NCBI GenBank assembly: GCA_964408455.1
Contig: CAYOZN010000005.1
Location: 177,503 to 241,502, forward strand
From: CAYOZN01 sp964408455
Lineage (GTDB): Bacteria; Planctomycetota; Phycisphaerae; UBA1845; UTPLA1
DNA length: 64,000 bases
Direction of reading: 5' to 3'
The notes under the pieces were generated by a model that did no database searches, was not told the origin of the DNA, and saw nothing but the letters and a program-made list of their open reading frames with translations. Shown one piece after another: positions 7,672 through 15,480 of the stretch (position 1 is the first letter of the stretch; each line of letters begins with the position of its first letter). Position numbers and translations under genes: made by a program.

Positions 7672-9810
7672 ATGAGCAAGATCGTGATCCGAGGCAGTAT
7701 CGATCGTCGAGGTGAAGTGGTCGCGGCACTGGGGGCGGGTGCGAGCCTGGTGTGCGCGCTGCTTCTTGGATGGCTGGCCCTGTGGAGCCAGAACAGCGCG
7801 GCGTCGCTGTGGCTGGTTACGTTGCAGATGGTCGGCTGCGCCGGCATCTGGCTGCTGAGCTATATCCAGCTGCACCAGCACCGTTTATTGGCCGAAGAGC
7901 AGCTCGAAGTGGCCGATCTGGAGCGCTTGCGGCGCGAGCAGCTCGGCGGGGCCGAATCGATCTTCCGCGAAGAAGATCTGGAGCAGATGGACGCGCTGGC
8001 GATGGGCCGGCGGCTTCGCTCGATCGAGCGGTTTCTCATTCCTGTGATCGCGCTGGTGGTGGCAGCGTTTCATGCCGTTGCGGGCCTGGCGGCGTTTCCG
8101 ACCGGCGTGCAGTTTCCGATGATCGCGCAGGCGGCGGACTTCAAGGAAGTGGCGCACGCGCAGATCGTCATGTTTTTTGCCGGCGGTTTGGCGTTCGTGG
8201 CCTTCATGCTTTCGCGCTATGCCCTCGGGATGAGCCGGCTGCCGCAGTTTGCACCGTTGCGTGCGGGCGGAAACTACATGTTCGGCGCGAGCGCGGCGCT
8301 ATTGGGCATCGCTTTGGCACTGCTGGCCGAAGTGGGCAACATCGCGCGGCTCGAACCGCTGGTGGCAAAGCTGATCGGCGTGCTGCTGGTGCTGCTGGCG
8401 ATCGAGACCATCGCCGGGTACATCATGAGTTTCTACCGGCCGCGGCTGCACGGGGCCGAGCAGCGGCCGTTCTACGACAGCCGGTTTCTGGGCATCTTTT
8501 CCGAGCCCGAGGGCATCATCAAGAGCGTGGCCAACACGCTGGATTACCAGTTCGGCTTCAAGGTGAGCGAGACCTGGTTTTACCAGTTGTTGGGCAAGGC
8601 CATTCTGCCGCTGCTGCTCGTACAGATTGCCGTCCTGCTGTTGCTCACGTGCTTTGTGGTCGTGCCGCCCGGGCACCAGGCGGTGATCGAGCACTTCGGC
8701 AAGCCGCTCGAGCAAACGGCCCGGCCGGGCATTCACATGACGTGGCCGTGGCCGATCGACCGGGCGACGGTGATTCCGGTGGACCGCGTGCAGCGTATGG
8801 TGCTGGGCTTCGAGCACAGCGATGCAGAACACGAGTCGGATGCGAAGAAGGCGGCGACGCCGGCCGAACAGCGGGCGCCCATCCTGTGGACCAAGAAACA
8901 TCGCATCGAGGAGTATCGCCTGCTGGTGGCCGATCGGCTCTCGAGGCAGGGCGGAGCGGACCAGATCAATCAGATGCCCGTGAATCTGCTCAGCGTCGAG
9001 ATGCCCATTCAGTGGCGGGTGAAGGCCGACGATTCCGAAGTGATCCGCTACCACGCCCAGGCGGCGGATGTCGGCGAGATCATCGAATCGCTGGCCTATC
9101 GCGAGCTGACGCGCTATGCCGCCTCGGCAGACATCACCGACTTTCTGGGCGATGGCGGCGTGGCGGCGGCCGAGACGATCAATGCCAATTTGCAGGCCGC
9201 CTGCGACGCGGCGGGGCGGGAGGGCAAGTGCCTGGGTGTCGAGATCGTGTACGTCGGCATCGGAGGCGTGCATCCGCCGCCGGATGAAGACGTGGCCCAG
9301 TCCTACCAGGATGTCGTCAGCGCCCTGGAAAAGAAGGAAGCCGAGATCAAGAAGGCCGAGGGGGAGGCGACCAAGAAACTGCTCGAGGCGGCCGGCAACA
9401 GGTGGGAGTCGATCGTGGAGGCGATCGAAGCCGAAGAGGCGGCGCAGTTGGCGGGGGCGCCGGACAAGGCCGAGAAGACGCGCGCCGTGGAAACGCTTCT
9501 GCTGACGGTGGCCGGCGGCGATGCCCGTTACGATGTGGCGACCGCGTCGCATCAGGCTTACGCGCGGCACTTTGCCGAAAAGTCGGCGGCGGAGCGCTAT
9601 TTGCTTCAGCTCGCTTCCTACCAGTCCGCGCAGCAGACTTATTCGCTTCGCATGTATCTGCGGATGATGGCCGAGTCGCTGAAGGACGTGCGCAAGTACG
9701 TGATTGCGATGCGCGATTCGGGCAAGGTGTTGTACGAACTCGATCTAAAGCCGCCCTCGGCGATGGATGTGACGTCAGCCGAGATTCAGTCAAGGGAAAA
9801 ACAGCAGTAG
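7672..9810 (+). CDS. Polytopic SPFH/band-7 protein (HflK-like) with large N-terminal membrane domain
   Basis: This 712-residue protein has about seven predicted helices (roughly 18-38, 44-63, 121-140, 163-180, 202-220, 231-252 and 309-330), then an SPFH domain opening with VVPPGHQAVIEHFGKP and carrying the HflK/HflC hallmark GIHMTWPWPID. The C-terminal half is a charged coiled coil (SALEKKEAEIKKAEGEATKK). Ordinary HflK has one helix, so the extra membrane module is unusual. SPFH proteins form oligomeric cages on membranes and often sequester proteases such as FtsH. The ATG follows GGAAG at good spacing. It heads a run of SPFH, HflC-like, HflK-like, ABC ATPase and ABC permease genes. Confidence 0.85.
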   Translation: MSKIVIRGSIDRRGEVVAALGAGASLVCALLLGWLALWSQNSAASLWLVTLQMVGCAGIWLLSYIQLHQHRLLAEEQLEVADLERLRREQLGGAESIFREEDLEQMDALAMGRRLRSIERFLIPVIALVVAAFHAVAGLAAFPTGVQFPMIAQAADFKEVAHAQIVMFFAGGLAFVAFMLSRYALGMSRLPQFAPLRAGGNYMFGASAALLGIALALLAEVGNIARLEPLVAKLIGVLLVLLAIETIAGYIMSFYRPRLHGAEQRPFYDSRFLGIFSEPEGIIKSVANTLDYQFGFKVSETWFYQLLGKAILPLLLVQIAVLLLLTCFVVVPPGHQAVIEHFGKPLEQTARPGIHMTWPWPIDRATVIPVDRVQRMVLGFEHSDAEHESDAKKAATPAEQRAPILWTKKHRIEEYRLLVADRLSRQGGADQINQMPVNLLSVEMPIQWRVKADDSEVIRYHAQAADVGEIIESLAYRELTRYAASADITDFLGDGGVAAAETINANLQAACDAAGREGKCLGVEIVYVGIGGVHPPPDEDVAQSYQDVVSALEKKEAEIKKAEGEATKKLLEAAGNRWESIVEAIEAEEAAQLAGAPDKAEKTRAVETLLLTVAGGDARYDVATASHQAYARHFAEKSAAERYLLQLASYQSAQQTYSLRMYLRMMAESLKDVRKYVIAMRDSGKVLYELDLKPPSAMDVTSAEIQSREKQQ

Positions 9811-9874
9811 ATATCCGCGGCCGCACGCGACCGGCCGGTTGCGACGACGCAGTGCGATTCAGAGGACAATCGTT

Positions 9875-10873
9875 ATGAAGAGCCGTCAAGTATGGACCAT
9901 TGCCGTGGCGTTCATCGTCATATGCGTGGTCGCCTCGCTGATGTTCTTTTACCAGGTCCGCTTCACCGAGAAGGTGGTGGTGACGCGGTTCGACAGCATC
10001 AAGGAAGAACAGCCGCGCGAGCCCGGTCTGCACCTCAAGTGGCCCTGGCCCATCGAGCAGGTTCATCGCTTTGATGCCCGGCTGCGGACCTTCGAGACCG
10101 AATTCCGCCAGGCAGCCACGCAGGACCAGAAGACCGTGGTGATTACCAGCTATGCCACGTGGCGGATCGATGATGCCGAGAAGTTTCTGACGGCGGTCGG
10201 CCGCGAGGATACCGTCGCCGACAAGGTGCGCGATCTGCTCGAGAACCAGGTGCAGCTCGTCTTGCGCAAGCATCCGCTCAGCGCCCTGGTGAACACGGAC
10301 CCGGAAAAGCTCAAGCTGGATGAGATCGAGGAGGCATTTCTGTCCGGCATCCGCGGCCCCGCGCGAGATCGCTACGGCATCGAGTTCGTCAGCGTCGGCA
10401 TCAAGCGGCTGGGCCTGCCCGAGTCGGTGACCAAGGATGTGTTCGCCCGCATGAAGGAGGACCGTCTCAAGACGAGCCGGCAGTACGAGGCCGAAGGCCA
10501 GGCCGAGGCGATGCGGATTCGTGCCAGCGCCGATGAAATCTCCCGGAAGATTCTCGCACGGGCCGAGGCCCTGGCCAAGACGCTGGAGGGCGAGGGCGAG
10601 GCCCGGGCCGCCGAGTACTACAAGGTCTTCGCCGAGCATCCCGAACTCAGCGATTTTCTCAAGAAGCTCGAAACCGTGGAGAAGATTCTGGCCAGCGGCC
10701 AGGTGACGCTGGTGCTGGATGCGGACAAGTTCATTCCGTTCGACATTCTGAGGACCGCCGAGGAAACAGGCGTCGGGAAGAAGCCTGAAGGGGGCGCCAA
10801 GGCCGCATCCGATGCGGCGCCGCCGGCCGCGACCGAGGAGTCATTGACCCGCAGTCCGGACGAGGCAGGTTAA
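9875..10873 (+). CDS. SPFH/band-7 protein, HflC-like
   Basis: This 332-residue protein has a single N-terminal anchor (about residues 8-27), then an SPFH domain with VRFTEKVVVTRFDSI and the signature GLHLKWPWPIEQVHRF. It continues into the HflC-like stretch GIEFVSVGIKRLGLPESVTK and the coiled-coil EAEGQAEAMRIRASADEISR, and ends in an Ala/Pro/Glu tail. The predicted location is the periplasmic face of the inner membrane. The start was set by AGAGGA seven bases before ATG. It lies 64 bp downstream of the polytopic SPFH gene and 9 bp upstream of the third SPFH gene, consistent with co-transcription and a hetero-oligomeric complex. The similarity to HflC is by motif only. Confidence 0.87.
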   Translation: MKSRQVWTIAVAFIVICVVASLMFFYQVRFTEKVVVTRFDSIKEEQPREPGLHLKWPWPIEQVHRFDARLRTFETEFRQAATQDQKTVVITSYATWRIDDAEKFLTAVGREDTVADKVRDLLENQVQLVLRKHPLSALVNTDPEKLKLDEIEEAFLSGIRGPARDRYGIEFVSVGIKRLGLPESVTKDVFARMKEDRLKTSRQYEAEGQAEAMRIRASADEISRKILARAEALAKTLEGEGEARAAEYYKVFAEHPELSDFLKKLETVEKILASGQVTLVLDADKFIPFDILRTAEETGVGKKPEGGAKAASDAAPPAATEESLTRSPDEAG

Positions 10874-10882
10874 GGAGCGAAC

Positions 10883-12313
10883 ATGGCGGTCAATCATTCA
10901 CACGGCCACGGCGAACACCATCATCATCACGCCGGCGATGCGCACATGTTGCCGGAGCAGCCGCTCGATCCGGCGAGTCAGTCGCTTGCCGACGCGCTGC
11001 GCCGCAGCTTCGGCGTGCTCAAGGTGCTGATGCTGGTGCTGGTCGCGCTGTATCTGCTCAGCGGCATCTTCACGGTCAAGCAGGACGAGCGCGCGGTCGT
11101 CCTGCGTTTTGGCGACATCGTCGGCAAGGGGACGGCGGCAGCGGTGAAGGAACCCAACTGGCACTGGTCCCTTCCGTTCCCCTTCGACAGCCACGTCGTG
11201 GTCAACGTCGCCGAGCGCGAGCTGCCCGTCGAGTTCATGCTCCAGCTGACCGACGAAGAACGCACCAGCGGGAAGATGCAGCCCAAGTACAATCCGCTGT
11301 CGCCCGAACGCGACGACTACGTGGTCACTGGCGATGCCAACATCCTTCACATCTCGTTGAAGGTGAAGTATCGCGTGACGGACGTGGTGGACTACATCAC
11401 CCACGTCTATCCCGCGCCCGATCCCACGGCCGGTCTCCGCAGCGCGCCCCACCAGAAGAATCCGGAGTACAGCATTCTGCGCAATCTGACGCGCGACGCG
11501 GTCATCGCCACGGCCGCCCGCTTTGCGGCGCTGGATATCCGCGGCGATATGCAGGACGAGTTTCTTCTGGCGGTGGCCAGCAACCTGATCGGACGCCTGG
11601 ATGCCCTCGAGTCGTCCGGCCGGCCACTGGGCATCACGGTTGACCGCAACACGGGCGTGATCGCGCCGAAGTCGGAAGTTGGCGATATGGAGGCGATCAT
11701 GCCGCCTCCGCAGACCAAGGAGGCGTTCGACCAGGTCTTTTCCGCCGAGACGAAGAAATCGGGCGATGTGACGCGTGCGAACACGGCGGCCAAGTCGCAG
11801 TTGATTCAGACGGCGGGCGATAACTTTGTCGCGATCGCGCAGGCGGTCGAGAACGAGGCCGAACTGCTGCGGGAGGTTTCGGCGGCCGAGTCTGCCGGTG
11901 GTGACGCCACTTCCATTCGAGAAAAACTCAAGGCCCAGCGCAAGATCGTGGAAGACCTGCTGCTTGCCGCGTCGGGCAACGTGCGGACGATCATCGAGAA
12001 CGCCAAGATCACGAAGAACCAGATCATCCAGGAAGCCCAGAGCGACTATGACAACTATCTCAAGGTGCTTCCGGAATACCTGAAGAACCCGCGGATTTTC
12101 CTGGCGCGGCTTCGTGACGAAGCGCGTGCGCGGGCGATTGCGAAGCAGGAAGTCGTCAAGGTCTATGTTCCCGAGGGCGCGGACACCTACTGGCTGAAGA
12201 TTCCGCGAGAGATGCAGGAACTGGTCAAGCCGCAGGGCAGCGACAAGGCTGCCCGGGAGAAGCAGATAAAGTCGGAAATCAACGCCCCCATGATCCAGCC
12301 AAAATTCCGGTGA
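10883..12313 (+). CDS. SPFH/band-7 protein, HflK-like, with His-rich N-terminus
   Basis: This is a 476-residue protein. Residues 5-21 are His-rich, with a run of five His followed by AGDAH, closely echoing the N-terminus of the nearby P1B ATPase. One helix follows at about 48-67 and then the SPFH domain (TVKQDERAVVLRFGDIVG) with WHWSLPFPFDSHVVVN in place of WPWP. A coiled coil (EAELLREVSAAESAGGDATS onward) occupies the C-terminal third, ending with VKVYVPEGADTYWLKIPR. The His cluster may bind Zn, Cu or Ni (inference). The start follows AAGGAG. It is the third SPFH gene in a row; no ftsH is in the window. Confidence 0.85.
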   Translation: MAVNHSHGHGEHHHHHAGDAHMLPEQPLDPASQSLADALRRSFGVLKVLMLVLVALYLLSGIFTVKQDERAVVLRFGDIVGKGTAAAVKEPNWHWSLPFPFDSHVVVNVAERELPVEFMLQLTDEERTSGKMQPKYNPLSPERDDYVVTGDANILHISLKVKYRVTDVVDYITHVYPAPDPTAGLRSAPHQKNPEYSILRNLTRDAVIATAARFAALDIRGDMQDEFLLAVASNLIGRLDALESSGRPLGITVDRNTGVIAPKSEVGDMEAIMPPPQTKEAFDQVFSAETKKSGDVTRANTAAKSQLIQTAGDNFVAIAQAVENEAELLREVSAAESAGGDATSIREKLKAQRKIVEDLLLAASGNVRTIIENAKITKNQIIQEAQSDYDNYLKVLPEYLKNPRIFLARLRDEARARAIAKQEVVKVYVPEGADTYWLKIPREMQELVKPQGSDKAAREKQIKSEINAPMIQPKFR

Positions 12314-12324
12314 TCGGATCGCCG

Positions 12325-12347
12325 CACTGCTCGCGGAGCAGTGGCAC
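12325..12347. repeat. Single palindromic repeat copy
   Basis: CACTGCTCGCGGAGCAGTG plus GCAC is a near-perfect inverted repeat and matches, in reverse orientation, the palindromic units clustered at 63818-63982. It sits between the third SPFH gene and the ABC ATPase. A GTG at 12341 lies inside it, which argues against using that GTG as the ATPase start. Confidence 0.6.
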
Positions 12348-12361
12348 ACGAAAGCAGCTTC

Positions 12362-13543
12362 ATGAACGTCGTAGAGTGCATTTCGCTGACGAAAAACTTT
12401 CAGGATTTCTGGGGGCGCGATCGCGTGCGGGCGGTCGACAGCCTGACGTTCGAAATCCGGCCGGGCGAGATCTTCGGTCTGCTGGGACCCAATGGCTCGG
12501 GTAAGTCCACGACCATCAAGATGCTGCTGGGCCTGCTCTATCCGACCAGCGGCACGGCCCGGGTCTTCGGCCGGCCCCCGACTGATACCGCGGTGAAGTC
12601 GCGCATCGGCTTCATGCCGGAGGAGTCGTATCTTTACCGCTTCCTGAACGCCTACGAAACGCTCGACTATTACGGCAAGCTGTTCCGGCTCGACAACCAC
12701 GAACGCAAGCGCCGCATCGAACAACTGATCGACATGGTCGGTCTGAAGCGGGCCGGCAAGCGCCCGGTGGGCACCTACTCGAAGGGCATGGCGCGGCGGA
12801 TCGGCCTCGCGCAGGCGCTGATCAACGATCCCGACCTGCTGATTCTCGACGAGCCGACGACGGGGCTCGATCCAATCGGCACGCGGCAGATCAAGGACGT
12901 GATCCGCATCCTCGGGGAGCGTGGCAAGACGGTGCTTCTGTGCAGCCACCTGCTGGCCGACGTGGAGGATGTGTGCGATCGCGTGGCGATCATGTACGGC
13001 GGAAAGCTCCAGGCGGCCGGCACGGTGGAAGAGCTGCTGGAGCGGCGCGACACCACGCAGATCGTCACGCGCGAGCTGGATTCGAGAACGATCTCGAAGG
13101 TGAAGGATGTGTTGCGCGAGGCGGGGCGCGACGTGCTTTCGATCGAACATCCGACCGATCGCCTCGAGGATGTGTTCCTGCGCGTGGTGGGGCGGGCCCA
13201 TCGCGAGAAGCTGGAGACGAGCGGCGTCGAGGGCAGCGCCGGCGTGTCGGAATTCCTCGGCGGCCAGGCCGACGGACGTGCGGTGGTGGACTCGCTGATC
13301 AGCGCCGGACGCCGTGCCGCACCAGCGGCACCAGGCGAGGACGTGCGTCCGGCCGAGCCGGTGGCGGCGCCGAAGCGGGATATTCTCGAAAAGCTGACGA
13401 CGGCCGAGGCTCACGAGGCGGCGCCGGCGCAGGCGGAGGCGCCGGTGGAAGCGCCCGTTTCGCGCAAAGTCGATCGCGGCGTGCTCGACAAACTGATCCA
13501 GAAGACGAGCGATGAGCCGTCGGAAACCGGCAAGAATGCCTGA
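12362..13543 (+). CDS. ABC transporter ATP-binding protein with long C-terminal tail
   Basis: This 393-residue protein has a Walker A GPNGSGKST at about 42-50, a signature-like YSKGMARRIGLAQAL, a Walker B LLILDEPTTGLDP and a switch His in LLCSHLLADVEDVC. It belongs to the CcmA/NatA-like class that pairs with ABC-2 permeases. After about residue 290 comes a 100-residue Ala/Pro/Glu tail with two related short helices, RDILEKLTT and RGVLDKLIQKT, perhaps docking motifs. The ATG at 12362 is preferred over an in-frame GTG at 12341, which lies in a palindromic repeat; neither has a good ribosome site. The next gene is the cognate permease (62-bp gap). The leftward permease at 5885-7084 may also use this subunit. 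Confidence 0.92.
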   Translation: MNVVECISLTKNFQDFWGRDRVRAVDSLTFEIRPGEIFGLLGPNGSGKSTTIKMLLGLLYPTSGTARVFGRPPTDTAVKSRIGFMPEESYLYRFLNAYETLDYYGKLFRLDNHERKRRIEQLIDMVGLKRAGKRPVGTYSKGMARRIGLAQALINDPDLLILDEPTTGLDPIGTRQIKDVIRILGERGKTVLLCSHLLADVEDVCDRVAIMYGGKLQAAGTVEELLERRDTTQIVTRELDSRTISKVKDVLREAGRDVLSIEHPTDRLEDVFLRVVGRAHREKLETSGVEGSAGVSEFLGGQADGRAVVDSLISAGRRAAPAAPGEDVRPAEPVAAPKRDILEKLTTAEAHEAAPAQAEAPVEAPVSRKVDRGVLDKLIQKTSDEPSETGKNA

Positions 13544-13605
13544 ACGGCCGTTCGAATTTGCGTCGCGCCAGGCAGGCCCGGCCGCGACAGACGATCTCTG
13601 ATCCC

Positions 13606-15408
13606 ATGTTCAACACGCGGACTACGATGAGCATTCTCGCCGACGGCGGCGGCATCGAAAGCTATACGCTGACGCTGATCCTGCTGGGCTGTGGCGTTCT
13701 TTTCGCCGTGCTGACGCTGATCTATGTCATCCGTGCGGCCCTGTCGCGCGGCGGCGGCGAGATCGGCGGATGGGAGTTCCGCGGGGCCCCCGGCCGCATT
13801 TTTGCGGTCGCCCGAACAACGGTGCGGGAGGGCCTGCGTGCCCGCATTGCCCTGGGCTTCGTGGTCATCATCCTCCTCTGGGTGCCGGCAATCTGGTTTC
13901 TGGCCGAGGGCGACGGCACGACCAAGGGCAAGGTGCAGATGTTCATGACCTACGCACTGGGCTTTTCGGCCTTTGCGCTGGGGCTGTTGACGATTCTGTT
14001 CTCGTGCCGGTCGCTGGCCAACGAAATCGCGTCGCGTCAGATCTATGGCATCGTGTCCAAGCCGGTGCCGCGCTGGCAGCTCGTCATGGGCAAGTTCACC
14101 GGCGTCATGGTTCTCAACGTCCTGCTGATGGCCTATGCCGGCGTGGGAACCTGGTTCGGCGTGAAAGGCCTGGTCTCCTCCTTCAAGCGCGATCTGACGC
14201 TGGAGCTTCAGTCCCACAGCGGCCTCACGCCCGAGCAGGCGGCGCGGGCGGTGGCCTCGCTCGACAACGTCAAGGGGGCCGGGCGCGAAGGCATCGAGAG
14301 CCCCATCATCGAGGCGATGTCGAATGCCACGGGCATGACGCGACAGGCGACGGTGGATGCGCTGTTGCTGCTGCCCGAGGGGCGGCGGGCCGACCTGCGG
14401 CGCTTCGACGATCTGCGCCGCCAGGTGCTCATTGCCCGTGCGAAGGTCAAGCCCCACATCGATCACGAGGCGGTGCGCAAGACAGTGGACGCCAAGTTCA
14501 AACAGCGCAAGGATCAGGGCGTGCTGCCGCAGACGATGTCGGAGGGCGAGGCGTGGCGGCAGATCGAGGCCGAGGAGCTGGCCAAGATCAACCTTGCCGA
14601 GGCCGGCGGGCCGCCGAAGGCGTTCGAATTCTTTGGTCCGCCGCCGGCGGCGAACGAAGATCGGATCATGAGCCTTCGCTTCAAGCTGGAGACAACCAGT
14701 GGACTGGTCGACTACACCGATCCCTTCACCGGCGAGCGCCTGAGCGACGACGAGTTTTTCTGCGTCTTCATCGTCGGAGCGCCGCAGTCGCGCACGAATT
14801 TCGCCATCATGGAAGAGAAGCAGCCGATCCGTACATACCAGGAATGGGAAATCCCCTCGAACTGCGTGGATAAGGATGGCAGGACCGGCGTCGTTTTCTA
14901 CAATCGCGATCCGCGGGCCATCGACGTCACCTTCAATCTGGCCGAGGAAAACCTGCTGATCCTATACCGCGTCGGATCGTTCGAGTTGAACCTGTTCCAC
15001 GCGTGCATCGCACTGCTCATTCCGCTCACGTGCCTGGCTGCGTTCGGCACCTGCGCATCGACATTCCTCAGCTTTCCAGTCGGCGCGCTGACGGTGACGT
15101 GGTTATTCCTGCTGGCGTCGTCGATGGGGTTCGTGGCCGAGTCGATGGCGGTGACCGAAGATTATATCGATCCCACCGCGCCGCCGACGCTCGAGCTCGA
15201 ATTGCGCCGCCTGTCGGTCGATTCGATCGGCTGGCTATTATCCATGGGCGACATCAGCCCGCTGGCGGACCTGATGGAAGGCCGATCGATCGGCTGGGAT
15301 CGTATCGGCTCGAACGTGCTCAGGTTCGGTGTGCTCAAGAGCGGCGCGGCGCTGTTGATCGCGGTGCTGGTGTTTCGCCGGCGGGAGCTGGCCGCGGTGA
15401 TTGTGTAG
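13606..15408 (+). CDS. ABC-2 type transporter permease with large soluble domain
   Basis: This 600-residue protein opens with a helix (YTLTLILLGCGVLFAVLTLI) and then an ABC-2 core beginning ARTTVREGLRARIALGF, with the connector SLANEIASRQIYGIVSKPVP. Residues of roughly 195-450 form a soluble, probably extracytoplasmic domain, and four or more further helices close the protein. The size is about double that of simple ABC-2 permeases because of this insertion. It pairs with the ATPase immediately upstream. Alternative starts at 13606 and 13627 cannot be separated by ribosome-site strength. The substrate is unknown; in context it could be a membrane component or a metal-related ligand, but nothing in the sequence fixes this. 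Confidence 0.82.
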   Translation: MFNTRTTMSILADGGGIESYTLTLILLGCGVLFAVLTLIYVIRAALSRGGGEIGGWEFRGAPGRIFAVARTTVREGLRARIALGFVVIILLWVPAIWFLAEGDGTTKGKVQMFMTYALGFSAFALGLLTILFSCRSLANEIASRQIYGIVSKPVPRWQLVMGKFTGVMVLNVLLMAYAGVGTWFGVKGLVSSFKRDLTLELQSHSGLTPEQAARAVASLDNVKGAGREGIESPIIEAMSNATGMTRQATVDALLLLPEGRRADLRRFDDLRRQVLIARAKVKPHIDHEAVRKTVDAKFKQRKDQGVLPQTMSEGEAWRQIEAEELAKINLAEAGGPPKAFEFFGPPPAANEDRIMSLRFKLETTSGLVDYTDPFTGERLSDDEFFCVFIVGAPQSRTNFAIMEEKQPIRTYQEWEIPSNCVDKDGRTGVVFYNRDPRAIDVTFNLAEENLLILYRVGSFELNLFHACIALLIPLTCLAAFGTCASTFLSFPVGALTVTWLFLLASSMGFVAESMAVTEDYIDPTAPPTLELELRRLSVDSIGWLLSMGDISPLADLMEGRSIGWDRIGSNVLRFGVLKSGAALLIAVLVFRRRELAAVIV

Positions 15409-15480
15409 GGCGGGCGCTTTGCCCTGCGGCGGCAGTGCCGCTTGAACGGTCGCCGCCTTTGCGAAACGAGGCAATCGGAC

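Noticed and set aside
10898..13414. An 838-codon antisense frame across the SPFH and ABC ATPase genes
   Set aside because: It spans two clearly coding genes on the other strand and their spacer, and shows no domain.
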